Shown here in pieces: positions 15,694 through 25,386 of a stretch of DNA of 64,000 nt; position 1 is the stretch's first letter, and the number at the start of each line of letters is the position of its first letter. Below the pieces are notes generated by a model, which did not search any database, was not told the DNA's origin, and was given only the letters and a program-made list of their open reading frames with translations. The stretch covers positions 682,001 to 746,000 of the forward strand of contig NZ_JABGCI010000001.1 in NCBI RefSeq assembly GCF_019799905.1, in the 5' to 3' direction. Source of the stretch: Trujillonella endophytica (GTDB taxonomy: Bacteria > Actinomycetota > Actinomycetes > Mycobacteriales > Geodermatophilaceae). The position numbers and the translations under genes were made by a program.

Positions 15694-16800
15694 GTGCCGC
15701 CCGCGGTCGTCCTGGTCACCGGTGTCAGCCGGTGGCTCGGTGGTGCGCTGGCGGCCGAGCTCGCACACGACCCGTCCATCGGGCGGGTGATCGGGGTGGA
15801 CACCGTCCCCCCGTCGGCCGAGATGCTGCGCCGGCTGGGCCGCACGGAGTTCGTGCGGGCCGACATCCGCAACCCGCTGATCGGCAAGGTCATCGCGACG
15901 GCGGGTGTCGACACCGTCGTGCACATGAACATCAGCTCCACCCCCGCCGGGTCCGGGGGGCGCGGGCCGATGAAGGAGCTCAACGTCATCGGCACGATGC
16001 AGCTCCTGGCCGCCTGCCAGCGGGCGCCGTCGGTGCGCCGGCTGGTCCTCAAGTCGACCAGCGCCGTCTACGGGGCCTCCCCGCGCGACCCCGCCGTCTT
16101 CACCGAGGCGATGCAGGCCCGCCGTGTGCCCTCCGGCGGATTCGCCAGGGACAGCCTCGACATCGAGGGCTACGTGCGCTCCTTCGCCCGCCGCCGCCCC
16201 GACGTGGGCGTGGCCGTGCTGCGCTTCACCAACTTCATCGGGCCGCGGATCGACTCGCTGCTCACGGGCTTCCTGCGGATGCCCGTCGTCCCGACGGCGC
16301 TCGGCTACGACGCGCGCGTGCAGCTGCTGCACGAGGACGACGCGCTGGCCGTGCTGACCCGCGCCACCAACGGCGACTTCGCCGGCACGGTGAACGTCGG
16401 AGGTGAGGGGACGCTGCTGCTCTCCCAGGTGATCCGCCGGCTCGGCCGCCTGCAGGTGCCCCTGCCCTCGCCGACGCTGGGCTCGCTGGGCCGGCTGACC
16501 CGCAGGTTCGGCTTCATCGACTACTCGCCGGAGCAGATGCGCTTCCTCAACTTCGGCCGCGTCGTGGACACCACCGTGCTGCGCACCGAGTTCGGCTACA
16601 CGCCCCGGTACACCACCGTGCAGGCGCTGGCCGACTACGCCCGGACGGTGCCACCGGTCATCTCGCCGGAACTCGTCGCCGGGGTGACCGGCCGCGCCGA
16701 GCAGCTGATCGGCCGGGTCGGTTCCACCGCGAGCTCGGTGGGGACCCGGCTGCGCCCGGCGCCGCCGATGCCGGGACTCCGGGCGGTGCGCGATGCCTGA
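15694..16800 (+). CDS. NAD-dependent epimerase/dehydratase (extended SDR, Rv0501-like)
   Basis: 368 aa. N-terminal Rossmann region VVLVTGVSRWLGGALAAELA, then VRRLVLKSTSAVYGASPRDP with the SDR Ser. The usual YxxxK pair is not evident: the matching stretch reads IEGYVRSFARRRPD, lacking the Lys, so classical SDR catalysis is doubtful. The C-terminal ~100 residues cover the substrate/lid region (FIDYSPEQMRFLNFGRVVDT). Overlaps the following acyltransferase by 8 bp; the pair is conserved as Rv0501-Rv0502, suggesting a cell-envelope lipid role. GTG 15694 has no strong Shine-Dalgarno. Confidence 0.85.
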   Translation: MPPAVVLVTGVSRWLGGALAAELAHDPSIGRVIGVDTVPPSAEMLRRLGRTEFVRADIRNPLIGKVIATAGVDTVVHMNISSTPAGSGGRGPMKELNVIGTMQLLAACQRAPSVRRLVLKSTSAVYGASPRDPAVFTEAMQARRVPSGGFARDSLDIEGYVRSFARRRPDVGVAVLRFTNFIGPRIDSLLTGFLRMPVVPTALGYDARVQLLHEDDALAVLTRATNGDFAGTVNVGGEGTLLLSQVIRRLGRLQVPLPSPTLGSLGRLTRRFGFIDYSPEQMRFLNFGRVVDTTVLRTEFGYTPRYTTVQALADYARTVPPVISPELVAGVTGRAEQLIGRVGSTASSVGTRLRPAPPMPGLRAVRDA

Positions 16801-17701
16801 GGCGCGCGTGATCCCGCTGCGGCCCGACGACGACGAGCCGCACCTGCCCCCGCCGTCGGCCCAGAGCTGGGACGCGCAGCTGACCGACGTCCTCGAGTTC
16901 CTCCGGCGCCGGCTCACCGGCGAGTACTCCACCGACGAGTTCGGCTTCGACCCCGACCTCACGGACCACGTGCTGCTGCCGATGCTGCGGCCGATGTTCA
17001 ACCGCTGGTTCCGGGTGGAGACCCACGGCGTCGAGAACGTGCCGTCGACCGGCGGTGCGCTGGTCGTGGCGAACCACTCCGGCACCATCCCGGTCGACGC
17101 CCTGATGGCCACCGTCGCCCTGCACGACGACCACCCGGCGCAGCGGCGGTTCCGCCTGCTGGGCGCCGACCTCGTCTTCGAGCTGCCCTTCATCGGTGCG
17201 ATGGCCCGCAAGTTCGGCGCCACGCTCGCCTGCAGCGAGGACGCCGAGCGCCTGCTCACCGGCGGGGAGATGGTCGGCGTCTTCCCCGAGGGGTTCAAGG
17301 GCGTCGGCAAGCCGTTCCGTGACCGCTACACCCTGCAGCGGTTCGGCCGGGGCGGTTTCGTCACAGCGGCTCTGCGCACCGGGGTGCCGATCATCCCGTG
17401 CGCGATCGTCGGGGCCGAGGAGATCTACCCGATGATCGGGAACGCCAAGACGGCGGCGCGCCTCTTCGGCCTGCCCTACCTGCCGATCACCCCGACGTTC
17501 CCCCTGCTGGGCCCGCTCGGGCTGGTGCCGCTGCCGTCCAAGTGGCTGATCGCGTTCGGTGAGCCGATCGAGACGGCGTCCTACGGACCCGCCGCCGCCG
17601 AGGACCCGATGCTGGTGTTCAACCTGACCGACCAGGTCCGCGAGACGATCCAGCAGTCGCTCTACCAGCTGCTGCTCAGGCGCCCCTCCGTCTTCGGCTG
17701 A
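16793..17701 (+). CDS. Lysophospholipid acyltransferase family protein (PlsC-like)
   Basis: 302 aa. Acyl-CoA dependent glycerolipid acyltransferase family. Motif I reads VVANHSGTIPVDALM (spacing HX6D instead of HX4D, as in the mycobacterial Rv0502 group); motif III is VGVFPEGFKGVGKPF; GVPIIPCAIVGAEEIYPM is the conserved strand after it. No clear transmembrane helix, so probably a peripheral membrane enzyme. ATG 16793 lies within the preceding gene, indicating cotranslation. Ends before a short perfect hairpin. Confidence 0.88.
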   Translation: MPEARVIPLRPDDDEPHLPPPSAQSWDAQLTDVLEFLRRRLTGEYSTDEFGFDPDLTDHVLLPMLRPMFNRWFRVETHGVENVPSTGGALVVANHSGTIPVDALMATVALHDDHPAQRRFRLLGADLVFELPFIGAMARKFGATLACSEDAERLLTGGEMVGVFPEGFKGVGKPFRDRYTLQRFGRGGFVTAALRTGVPIIPCAIVGAEEIYPMIGNAKTAARLFGLPYLPITPTFPLLGPLGLVPLPSKWLIAFGEPIETASYGPAAAEDPMLVFNLTDQVRETIQQSLYQLLLRRPSVFG

Positions 17702-17710
17702 GCGTGACAT

Positions 17711-17729
17711 GGCGGTCCTCTGGACCGCC
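17711..17729. terminator. Short perfect hairpin after acyltransferase gene
   Basis: GGCGGTCC (17711-17718) and GGACCGCC (17722-17729) form an 8-bp perfect stem with loop TCT, 10 bp after the acyltransferase stop. No T tract. It lies between convergent genes; terminator role inferred. Confidence 0.6.
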
Positions 17730-17818
17730 CGTCGCTGTGCAGTCGTCCACGCGATCCGACGAGGATGGCGTGCGCAGGCGCACGACCGCGCCCTCCGGTG
17801 CGGACGTGCGGCCGCTCC

Positions 17819-18775
17819 TCAGAAGAGCTTGGCCACCAGTCGGCGGGCAGGCGGGGGCGGCGGCAGGAGGACCGGCTGCTTGCGGCGGCGGATGGCCAGC
17901 GTCCCGCCGACCACGCCGCCGGACAGCGCCGCCGCGGCCAGCGCGGGCAGGCCGATCTTGGCGGCCTTGCGCCCGGTCCGGAAGTCGCGGATCTGCCAGC
18001 CGCGCGAGCGCGCCACCGCCCGGAGCTCGGTGTCGGGGTTCACCGCGACCGCGGTCCCGGTGAGGGTGAGCATCGGCAGGTCGTTGGACGAGTCGCTGTA
18101 GGCGGTGCAGCGGGAGAGGTCCAGCCCCTCACGCTCGGCCAGGGCGCGGACCGCCTCCGCCTTGGCCTCGCCGTGCATGAGCTCGCCCACCAGCCGCCCG
18201 GTGTACTGGCCGTCCTTGATCTCGGAGACCGTGCCGAGTGCGCCGGTCAGTCCGAGCCGGTGGGCGATGATGCTGGCCAGCTCGACGGGGGTGGCGGTGA
18301 CCAGCCAGACCCGCTGACCGGCGTCGAGGTGCTTCTGCGCCAGGACCCGCGTGCCGGCCCAGATCCGGTCGGCCATCAGCTCGTCGTAGATCTCCTCGCC
18401 GGCCTCGACGATCATGCTGACCGGACGGCCGGTCACGAAGGCCAGCGCGTTCTCCCGGATGGTGTGCATGTCGTCGGCGCTCTCGTTGCCGGCCATCCGG
18501 AACTTGGCCTGCTGCCAGGCGAATCGCGCCACGTCGCGGGCGGTGAAGTACTTCCGCGCAGCCAGCCCGCGGGCGAACCAGAACAGCGACGCGCCCATCA
18601 TCATCGTGTTGTCCACGTCGAAGAAGGCGGCGGCGGTCAGGTCGGGGACGACGGCCGGTGGGGGCTCCACCTCCGCCGCGGCGGCCGATGCCGCACCGGC
18701 CACCGATGCCCGTGTCTCCTCGCTCGCACCCTTGGCCTCCGGGGTCCGGCGGCCGCGGAAGGGCAGGACCGGCAC
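17819..18775 (-). CDS. HAD-IB family hydrolase (SerB1-like)
   Basis: 318 aa. HAD core with DxDxT in [20 protein letters not shown], motif [22 protein letters not shown] and motif III/IV region [20 protein letters not shown]. The C-terminal ~45 residues contain one hydrophobic stretch ([20 protein letters not shown]) then [17 protein letters not shown], so it may be membrane anchored. Related to Rv0505c (SerB1); substrates may be phosphoserine or lipid phosphates. GTG 18775 chosen for AGGAGG 6 nt upstream. Convergent with the acyltransferase, as in mycobacteria. Confidence 0.88.
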   Translation of the reverse strand: MPVLPFRGRRTPEAKGASEETRASVAGAASAAAAEVEPPPAVVPDLTAAAFFDVDNTMMMGASLFWFARGLAARKYFTARDVARFAWQQAKFRMAGNESADDMHTIRENALAFVTGRPVSMIVEAGEEIYDELMADRIWAGTRVLAQKHLDAGQRVWLVTATPVELASIIAHRLGLTGALGTVSEIKDGQYTGRLVGELMHGEAKAEAVRALAEREGLDLSRCTAYSDSSNDLPMLTLTGTAVAVNPDTELRAVARSRGWQIRDFRTGRKAAKIGLPALAAAALSGGVVGGTLAIRRRKQPVLLPPPPPARRLVAKLF

Positions 18776-18860
18776 GGGCGACCTCCTGGCTCCGAGCCCG
18801 CCGCCAGTTGCGGCGGACACTGCTCCCTCGACCCTAGTGGGCCCGCCGGACCGCCTCAGC

Positions 18861-20090
18861 TCAGCGGTCGCAGAGCAGCCCGAGGATGCAGGTCGGCAGC
18901 GGCAGGTCGACCAGCGGGGGCCGCGCCGTGGTCGGCGCGGACGTCGGGAGCGGCAGCGTGCCGGTGCCCGTGCCGGGCTGCGGCACGGGCACCGGCAGCG
19001 AGGGGAGCGCCGGTCCGGCACCGGCCGACGGCGAGCCACCGCCGCCGCCCGGACCGCCGCCACTGCCCGGACCACCGCCACTGCCCGGACCGCCGCCACC
19101 ACCCGGACCTGCCGCGCCGCCCGAACCGGTCCCGGGGTCCACGCCCGGGCTGCCGTTCGTCCCACCGCCCGGCTGCGGTGCCGCGGCCGTCGGCTGTGGC
19201 ACCGCGGGGGGCGACGGCACGGTGGCGGGACCGGACGCGCCGGCGGACGCCGGCGGGACGGCGCCGGCCGACGGCGGGACCGCCGGGGTCCCGACCCGGC
19301 AGATGCCGGGGATCGGGCCGAGGTCGTCGCTGCCCACGCTGGCCGGGACGGTGGCGCAGCCGAGCGCGGCCCGGACCGCGGCGACCCGGGCCTGCACCGC
19401 GTCGAGCAGCTCCAGGGAGGCCTGCGCCGCGCCCGCGGTCACGGTGGGCAGCTCCGGCTTCAGCGCGGCGAGCCCGGCCGCCTGATCCGTGCTCCACTCG
19501 GCCAGCCGGTCGGCGGGCGCCGACTGCCGGGACTCCAGCGCGGAGCCGACCAGCAGGGCGGCGCCCTCGGTGGTCTGGGTGTCCATGGTCGCGAGGGTCT
19601 GGACGACGAGGTCCGCGTCGTCCCGTGCGGCGGGGAGCTCGTCGAGCCGGGTGCTGGCGAACTGCAGCAGGGTGAGCGCGCGGTCGTCGCGGGCCAGCGC
19701 CAGCTGCGTCTGCTCGGTGCCGCGCTTGAGGTCGTAGAGGAGATCGCCGGGCTGGGCGTCGGCCGAGAGGGCGACGAGCGTGCCGAGCGCGCTGACCGCG
19801 AGCGCGGCTCCGGCCAGACCGGCGGTGACGCGCGTGCGCCAGCGCGGTGGCGGGCCGTCGGAGGCGCGGGCCCCGAGCAGCCGCCGGACGACACCCGGGC
19901 GCGCGGGCTCCGGTGACCGGACCGCGGCCATGGCGACCAGCCGGGCGCGCGTCGCGGCGCGGAAGTCGGGGGCGGGCTCGTCGTCGAGCGCGGTCGCGAG
20001 CCGCTGGAGCCCGGCGGCGACCGCCTCCTCCCGGTCGCGCACGCCGGCGCGGCGGCCGCGCGTGCGCGTTCCACCGTCCTCCGTCGTCAT
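18861..20090 (-). CDS. DUF5667 domain protein, probable membrane anti-sigma factor (RsbN-like)
   Basis: 409 aa. The cytoplasmic N-terminal ~85 residues ([35 protein letters not shown]) resemble the sigma-binding part of RsbN-type proteins. One membrane helix follows (about 95-115), then an extracytoplasmic DUF5667-like helical domain with [20 protein letters not shown]. The last ~150 residues are extremely Pro/Gly/Ser-rich and include an 18-bp tandem repeat. Follows the sigma gene by 124 bp in the same direction, the bldN-rsbN arrangement of Streptomyces. Anti-sigma function is inferred from context and topology. Confidence 0.75.
   Translation of the reverse strand: MTTEDGGTRTRGRRAGVRDREEAVAAGLQRLATALDDEPAPDFRAATRARLVAMAAVRSPEPARPGVVRRLLGARASDGPPPRWRTRVTAGLAGAALAVSALGTLVALSADAQPGDLLYDLKRGTEQTQLALARDDRALTLLQFASTRLDELPAARDDADLVVQTLATMDTQTTEGAALLVGSALESRQSAPADRLAEWSTDQAAGLAALKPELPTVTAGAAQASLELLDAVQARVAAVRAALGCATVPASVGSDDLGPIPGICRVGTPAVPPSAGAVPPASAGASGPATVPSPPAVPQPTAAAPQPGGGTNGSPGVDPGTGSGGAAGPGGGGGPGSGGGPGSGGGPGGGGGSPSAGAGPALPSLPVPVPQPGTGTGTLPLPTSAPTTARPPLVDLPLPTCILGLLCDR
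19051..19104 (-). repeat. Tandem 18-bp repeat (3 units) in DUF5667 gene
   Basis: Units at 19051-19068, 19069-19086 and 19087-19104 differ at a few positions. On the coding (minus) strand they encode Gly/Pro/Ser hexapeptides in the low-complexity C-terminal tail. Likely prone to copy-number change. Confidence 0.85.
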
Positions 20091-20214
20091 CGCGGTCCTC
20101 CGGTCGTCCCCGGACCGGCTCGGTCTGCTCCGATCCGCATCCGGACGGCCAACGAGTGCCCCCGGGTGGCCGTTACGGGGTACTCGTGGGTAACTGGAGA
20201 ATTCACCCCGACGG

Positions 20215-21072
20215 TCACCGCAACCCCTCCGGCAGGAGGCTCGCGAGGCGGCGCACCGCGCGGTGCTGCAGCGCCTTGATCGCGCCGTCCTTCTTGCCCA
20301 TGACCGCCGCGGTCTCGGCCACCGAGAGCCCCTGCAGGAAGCGCAGCGAGATGCACTCCTGCTGCTCACTGCCCAGCTGTCGCACGCACGCGAGCAGTTG
20401 CTCGTGGGTCAGCCGGGACACCACTGCGTCCTCCGGGCCCTCGGTCCCCCGGTCCGCGTCGCGCATGTCGGCGGTGGTGACCTCGAGCCGGTAGCGGCTG
20501 CTCTTCACGTGGTCGCGCACGATGTTGCGCGCGATCGTCACCAGCCAGGCGCCCACGTCGCGGCCCTGGAAGGACAGCGAGTCGATGCGGCGCAGCGCCC
20601 GCACGAACGTCTCGCTGGTGAAGTCCTCGGCCAGCGTCCGGTCACCGACGCGGTGGTGGAGGTACCGGTACACCATCGTCACGTAGTGGTCGTAGAGCCG
20701 GCCGAAGGCCTCGGCGTCACCGTGCTGGGCCCGGGCGACGAAGCCCCAGACGTCGACCTGCTCGTCGGGCAGGGCCTCCTCGAACGCGGCGACCTCGGCG
20801 ACCAGCGCGGCGTCCTCCGGGTCGGCCCCGGGCGCGAGGGCCAGGTCGTCGACGCCGTCGGGGACACCGGTGACCGGCGCGACGGGGACGGGCGGGCCGG
20901 CGGTGACCACGCCCGGCGGACCCGCGGGCGTGGTGGACTCCCCGCTGACCCGGGGGTGCGGCGTCGGCCGGGGGCGGGGCCGGGGGCTCGGGCGGGGCGG
21001 GGTGGGCGGCAGCCCGGCGGCCCCCTCGGGGACGGCGGCGGACCGCTCGTCCACAGGGCGCGACTGGGCCAT
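20215..21072 (-). CDS. ECF-type RNA polymerase sigma factor, BldN-like
   Basis: 285 aa. Region 2: AFGRLYDHYVTMVYRYLHHR, LAEDFTSETFVRALRRIDSL and DVGAWLVTIARNIVRDHVKS. Region 4: RQLGSEQQECISLRFLQGLS followed by VAETAAVMGKKDGAIKALQH. The ~115-residue N-terminal extension is Pro/Arg-rich then acidic; Streptomyces BldN also carries a long N-terminal extension that is removed by proteolysis. ATG 21072 is the first Met before the extension. The downstream DUF5667 gene is the probable anti-sigma. BldN orthology is inferred. Confidence 0.82.
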   Translation of the reverse strand: MAQSRPVDERSAAVPEGAAGLPPTPPRPSPRPRPRPTPHPRVSGESTTPAGPPGVVTAGPPVPVAPVTGVPDGVDDLALAPGADPEDAALVAEVAAFEEALPDEQVDVWGFVARAQHGDAEAFGRLYDHYVTMVYRYLHHRVGDRTLAEDFTSETFVRALRRIDSLSFQGRDVGAWLVTIARNIVRDHVKSSRYRLEVTTADMRDADRGTEGPEDAVVSRLTHEQLLACVRQLGSEQQECISLRFLQGLSVAETAAVMGKKDGAIKALQHRAVRRLASLLPEGLR

Positions 21073-21269
21073 GCGCGGGCTCGACCTCCTCGTCGGCCCG
21101 CGGACCCGGGACCGGCTCGTCTGCGTGCCCCTCGCGGGGCCCACGCATGGTGCGGTGCTCGTCACATGGTGACAACATCGCGGGAGCCCGTCCACGCCAC
21201 CCGGGTGGCTGCCCCCACGGAGGTCCTCCGCGTGGGTCACCACCACCGCGCGACCGGAGGAGATGCCGA

Positions 21270-22829
21270 GTGTCCGGAGCCCCGCCCTCGCTCGCCGCGC
21301 TCGTCCGCGACGCAGCCCGCGAGCGTCCGGACGCCCCGGCGGTGGTCGCCGACGACACCCGGCTGACCTGGGCGGAGCTCGACGCGCTGGTCGACCGCGC
21401 CGCCGCCGGCTACGCCCGGCGCGGCCTCGCGGCGGGGGAGCGGATCGCGGTCCAGCTGCCCAACGGGCTCGCCTGGCTGCAGGCCTCGCTCGGCGCGCTG
21501 CGCGCCGGCCTCGTCGTCGTCCCGGTGAACACCGCCTACACCGACCCGGAGCTCGAGCACGTCCTCGGCGACTCCGGCGCGGCCCTGCTGGTGACCGGGG
21601 CGGAGCGGGAGCCGGTCGCCGGGGTCCCGGTGTGTCCCGGTCCGCCCGAGGACGACGGCCCACCCCCGGAGGTGGAGCCGGACCCCGCGGGGCTGTCGTT
21701 CCTGGCGTACACCAGCGGCACGACCGGCCGGCCGCGCGGCGCCATGCTGACCACCGCGGCCGTGCGCGCCAACCAGCTGCAGTGCCTGGCGATGGACCCA
21801 CCGCCGGTGCGTGCCGACGACCGCGTGCTGCTCGTGCTGCCGCTGTTCCACGTCTACGGCCTCAACGCGGGCTTCGGGCTGGTCGCCGCCACCGGCGCCT
21901 GCGCCGTGCTCATGGAGGCCTTCGACCCCCGTGCGGCGCTCGCGCTCATGACCGCCGAGCAGGTGACCGCCGTCCCCGGGGCGCCGCCGATGTACCAGGC
22001 GTGGCTGGCCGCCGCGGACGCCGCGGGCAGCGACGCGGACCTGCGCCGGGCCTTCGCGGCGGTGCGGCTCGCCTCCTCGGGCGCGGCGCCCCTGCCCGAG
22101 GAGGTCTGGACGGCGATGCGCGAGCGGGCCGCGATCACCGTGCACGAGGGCTACGGGCTCACCGAGGCCTGCCCGGTGGTGGCCAGCACGCTGGCCAGCG
22201 GGCGGGCCAAGCCGGCCTGCATCGGCGGCCCGCTGCCGGGCGTGGAGGTGCAGCTGCGCGACACCGCACTGCACGAGGTCGACCCGCAGGCGCCCGCCGA
22301 GGACGTCGACGAGGGGCCCGGCGAGATCTGGGTCCGCGGCGACAACCTGTTCGCCGGCTTCTGGCCCGACGGCGCCGACGGGCCCGACGGCGAGGGCTGG
22401 CTGGCGACCGGCGACCTCGCCTACCGCGACGCCGACGGCGACCTGCACCTGGTCGACCGGCGCAGCGACCTCGTGCTGGTCAGCGGCTTCAACGTCTACC
22501 CGGCCGAGGTGGAGCGGGTGCTCGAGGCCCACCCCGCGGTGCAGGAGAGCGCGGTCATCGGGGTGCCCGACGCCCGGACCGGCCAGGCGGTGCAGGCCGT
22601 CGTCGTCCTGGTCGAGGGTGCGAGCGCGAGCGCCGAGGAGCTGCTGGCCCACGCCGCCGGGTCCCTGGCCCGGTACAAGGTGCCGACCTCGGTGCACTTC
22701 CTGTCGGCGCTCCCGCACTCCCTGACCGGCAAGGTCAGCCGCGCGCGGCTGCGGGAGCTCGGACTCACCTCGAGCGGTGACGAGGCCGATCGGGAGCCGG
22801 CGGCCGCGGCGACCGGCGGCGATGGCTGA
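21270..22829 (+). CDS. Acyl-CoA synthetase (AMP-dependent ligase)
   Basis: 519 aa ANL-superfamily enzyme: activates a carboxylic (probably fatty) acid to acyl-AMP, then acyl-CoA. Motifs: A3 YTSGTTGRPRGAM (about 147-159), A5 HEGYGLTEACPVV, A7 GWLATGDLAYRDADGDL, A8 DRRSDLVLVSGFNVYPAEVE and A10 Lys in PHSLTGKVSRARLREL. GTG 21270 follows GGAGGAG by 7 nt. Overlaps the glutaredoxin-like gene by 8 bp. Divergent from the sigma factor gene. Specific substrate cannot be deduced. Confidence 0.9.
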   Translation: MSGAPPSLAALVRDAARERPDAPAVVADDTRLTWAELDALVDRAAAGYARRGLAAGERIAVQLPNGLAWLQASLGALRAGLVVVPVNTAYTDPELEHVLGDSGAALLVTGAEREPVAGVPVCPGPPEDDGPPPEVEPDPAGLSFLAYTSGTTGRPRGAMLTTAAVRANQLQCLAMDPPPVRADDRVLLVLPLFHVYGLNAGFGLVAATGACAVLMEAFDPRAALALMTAEQVTAVPGAPPMYQAWLAAADAAGSDADLRRAFAAVRLASSGAAPLPEEVWTAMRERAAITVHEGYGLTEACPVVASTLASGRAKPACIGGPLPGVEVQLRDTALHEVDPQAPAEDVDEGPGEIWVRGDNLFAGFWPDGADGPDGEGWLATGDLAYRDADGDLHLVDRRSDLVLVSGFNVYPAEVERVLEAHPAVQESAVIGVPDARTGQAVQAVVVLVEGASASAEELLAHAAGSLARYKVPTSVHFLSALPHSLTGKVSRARLRELGLTSSGDEADREPAAAATGGDG

Positions 22830-23070
22830 CGCCGGCCGGCTGCGGCTGGTCACCCGGGCCGGCTGCCACCTCTGCGAGGGCGCCGCGGCGACGCTCGCGC
22901 CGATCGCCGCCGAGGCCGGGCTCGCCGTCATCCCGGTGGACGTCGACGCCGACCCGGAACTGCAGGCGGAGTACGGCGACCGCGTGCCGGTCGTGCTGCT
23001 CGACGACCGCGAGCACTCCTACTTCACCGTCGACGTCCCCCGGCTGCGCCGCGACCTCGGCCTGGTCTGA
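22822..23070 (+). CDS. Glutaredoxin family protein (DUF836/Rv0508-like)
   Basis: 82 aa thioredoxin-fold protein with the CxxC active site in LVTRAGCHLCEGAAATL and the cis-Pro region DRVPVVLLDD. Probable thiol-disulfide oxidoreductase of the cytoplasm; Rv0508 holds the same place before hemA in mycobacteria. Start ATG 22822 inside the preceding ligase gene. Followed by a truncated palindromic repeat and the rex promoter. Confidence 0.88.
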   Translation: MADAGRLRLVTRAGCHLCEGAAATLAPIAAEAGLAVIPVDVDADPELQAEYGDRVPVVLLDDREHSYFTVDVPRLRRDLGLV

Positions 23071-23071
23071 C

Positions 23072-23089
23072 GGCCCCCTCGCAGGGGCC
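23072..23089. repeat. Truncated palindromic repeat, copy F
   Basis: GGCCCCCTCGCAGGGGCC immediately after the glutaredoxin-like stop equals one arm of the family (GGCCCTCCTGCAGGGGCC type) and is itself a perfect-stem hairpin (GGCCCC/GGGGCC). Likely a degraded copy that still serves as terminator. Confidence 0.55.
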
Positions 23090-23171
23090 CCGGGGAACTC
23101 GTCCGGGTATGGTCCTCACCACAACCGCAGACGTCCGCGCTGCCCCGGGGCCCGAGCGCCCGGCAGCGACT

Positions 23172-23189
23172 TTGTTCCTGCGTTCACAA
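23172..23189. promoter_or_regulatory. Rex operator (ROP) upstream of rex-hemACDB
   Basis: TTGTTCCTGCGTTCACAA compared with the Rex consensus TTGTGAANNNNTTCACAA: the right half is perfect and the left half keeps TTGT, with exact 7-4-7 spacing. It lies 111 bp before the rex start. Rex autoregulation through such a site is established in Streptomyces coelicolor (rex-hemACD). Confidence 0.8.
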
Positions 23190-23299
23190 GCGGTTAACGT
23201 GGGCGGCGCCGGTCGGTCTCCCGTCCGGTCCCCGATGTCGTACGTCCCTCCCCGGCAGCCGCCGGGGCCGACGACGCGCCCGCTGTGGAGACAGTTCCC

Positions 23300-24001
23300 G
23301 TGAACCCGTCCAGGCCCCGGATCCCGGAGGCCACCGTGGCCCGCCTGGCCGTGTACCTCCGGGTGCTCACCGGTCTCGCGGACGGCGGCCGGGCGGGCGT
23401 CTCCTCCGGTGAGCTGGCCGGCGCCGCGGGCGTGAACCCCGCCGGGCTGCGCAAGGACCTCTCCCACCTGGGGCCGTGCGGCGTGCGCGGCGTCGGCTAC
23501 GACGTGCTCGGCCTGCGGGACCGGATCGCCCGGGTCCTGGGCGTCGAGCGCTCCCGCGCCTGCGTGCTCGTCGGCCTGGGCAACCTCGGGTCGGCGCTGG
23601 CCGACTACGCCGGCTTCGGCAGCCGCGGGTTCGAGTTCGTCGGGCTCTTCGACAGCTCCCCGGAGCGGATCGGGCAGCTCGTCGGGGGCCACCCCGTGCG
23701 CCCCGTCACCGATCTCGACCAGGTCGTCGCCGAGACGCGGGCGACCATCGGCGTCATCGCGACACCGGCCGAGGTGGCGCAGTCGGTCTGCGACCGGCTG
23801 ACCGCGGCCGGGGTGAGGAGCATCTTGAACTTCGCGCCGGTGACGCTGGCCGCTCCTGCGGGCGTCGACGTCCGCCAGGTGGACCTCTCCGTCGAGCTCC
23901 AGGTGCTCGCCTTCCTCGACACCAACAGGGACACCGACAGCGACACCGACCGGGACACCCACGGCGACGCGCCGGTGCCTGCGCTCGGGGGCATGTCATG
24001 A
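23300..24001 (+). CDS. rex: Redox-sensing transcriptional repressor Rex
   Basis: Binds DNA when the NADH/NAD+ ratio is low and is released by NADH. 233 aa. N-terminal winged helix (about 5-75: [40 protein letters not shown]), Rossmann domain with [19 protein letters not shown] (about 84-102), and C-terminal swap helix with [14 protein letters not shown]. The tail after it is a repetitive Asp/Thr stretch ([15 protein letters not shown]). GTG 23300 has GGAG 9 nt upstream; GTG 23285 would add five residues. ATGA overlap with hemA, the classic rex-hemA operon. Confidence 0.93.
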   Translation: MNPSRPRIPEATVARLAVYLRVLTGLADGGRAGVSSGELAGAAGVNPAGLRKDLSHLGPCGVRGVGYDVLGLRDRIARVLGVERSRACVLVGLGNLGSALADYAGFGSRGFEFVGLFDSSPERIGQLVGGHPVRPVTDLDQVVAETRATIGVIATPAEVAQSVCDRLTAAGVRSILNFAPVTLAAPAGVDVRQVDLSVELQVLAFLDTNRDTDSDTDRDTHGDAPVPALGGMS

Positions 24002-25386
24002 GCCTCCTGGCGGTCGGGATCAGCCACCAGACGGCGCCGGTCTCGCTGCTCGAGCAGTTCGCGATGGGCGCCGACGACACCGTCAAGGCGCTGCACGAGC
24101 TCGTGGGCACCGACCACGTCAGCGAGGCGATGGTCCTGGCCACCTGCAACCGCGTCGAGGTCTTCGCCGAGGTCGACCGCTTCCACGGCGGGGTCACCGA
24201 GGTCAGCCGCGTGCTGGCCCGCCAGGCCGGGGCCACCGTCGAGGAGCTCTCGCCCTACGTCACGGTCCACTACGAGGACCAGGCCGTGGCCCACCTGTTC
24301 ACCGTCGCCGCCGGCCTGGACTCCATGGTCGTGGGCGAGACGCAGGTGCTCGGCCAGCTGCGCAACGCCTACGCCCTCGCCCGCGAGCAGGGCACCGTCG
24401 GCCGGGCCCTGCACCCCGTCGCCCAGCACGCGCTGCGGGTCGGCAAGCGGGTGCACGCCGAGACCGGCATCGACAAGGCCGGGGCCTCGCTGGTCTCGGT
24501 GTCGCTCGACCACGCGGAGCAGCGGATCGGGTCGCTCGCCGGCCGGCCGGTGCTCGTCGTCGGCGCCGGCTCGATGGGGGCGCTGGCCGCGGCGACGCTC
24601 TCCCGCCGCGGCGCGCTGGTCACCGTCGCCAGCCGCACCGCCGAGTCGGCGGCCCGGCTGGCCGCCGCCGTCGACGGCGCGACCGCGGACCTGGACGACC
24701 TCCCCGCCGCCATCGCCGCCGCCGACGTGCTGCTCACCTGCACCGGGGCCACCGGGCTGGTCATCGGCGCCGAGGCGGTCGCCACCGCGATGCGCGGGCG
24801 TGCGGACCGGCCGCTGGCCGTCGTCGACCTGGCGCTGCCGCGCGACGTCGACCCCGCGGTCGCGGGCCTGCCCGGCGTGCACGTCGTCGACCTGGCCCTC
24901 CTGCAGGGCGAGCGGCGGGCGTCCTTCCTGGACGCCGAGGGCGGGGATCACCCCGGGTCGCTGGCCGACGCGGTCGCGGCGGCCGACATCGCCGCCGCCC
25001 ACGCGCTCATCGAGGCCGAGACCGCGCTGCTGCGCGCCGAGCGGCAGGCCGCGGCGGTGGCGCCCACCGTGTCCGCCCTGCGCAGCCAGGCCGCCGAGGT
25101 CGTCGACGCCGAACTGCTGCGGCTGTCCACCCGGCTGCCCGACCTCGACGCGCGGGCCCGCTCGGAGATCTCCCGCACCGTGCGGCGCGTGGTCGACAAG
25201 CTGCTGCACGAGCCGACCGTGCGGGTCAAGGAGCTGGCCAGCACGCCGGGCGGGGTCGACTACGCCGACGCGCTGCGGGCCCTCTTCGGCCTGGGCATCG
25301 ACACCGACGTCCCGGCCGACGGCGGCCGGCTGGCCGAGGCCGTCAGCGTCGACCCCGACGAGCTCCGTCCCGGCGGCCCGTCGTGA
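23998..25386 (+). CDS. hemA: Glutamyl-tRNA reductase
   Basis: First committed step of the C5 heme pathway: reduces Glu-tRNA to glutamate-1-semialdehyde with NADPH. 462 aa. Catalytic Cys is C50 in [19 protein letters not shown] domain: [21 protein letters not shown]-terminal dimerisation helices include [19 protein letters not shown]. The last ~45 residues extend past the usual end. Overlaps rex and hemC by 4 bp each; regulated with rex through the operator at 23172. Confidence 0.96.
   Translation: MSLLAVGISHQTAPVSLLEQFAMGADDTVKALHELVGTDHVSEAMVLATCNRVEVFAEVDRFHGGVTEVSRVLARQAGATVEELSPYVTVHYEDQAVAHLFTVAAGLDSMVVGETQVLGQLRNAYALAREQGTVGRALHPVAQHALRVGKRVHAETGIDKAGASLVSVSLDHAEQRIGSLAGRPVLVVGAGSMGALAAATLSRRGALVTVASRTAESAARLAAAVDGATADLDDLPAAIAAADVLLTCTGATGLVIGAEAVATAMRGRADRPLAVVDLALPRDVDPAVAGLPGVHVVDLALLQGERRASFLDAEGGDHPGSLADAVAAADIAAAHALIEAETALLRAERQAAAVAPTVSALRSQAAEVVDAELLRLSTRLPDLDARARSEISRTVRRVVDKLLHEPTVRVKELASTPGGVDYADALRALFGLGIDTDVPADGGRLAEAVSVDPDELRPGGPS

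Noticed and set aside
19051..19104. CRISPR-like array
   Set aside because: Three adjacent 18-bp units without spacers, inside a Gly/Pro-coding region; no cas genes in the window.
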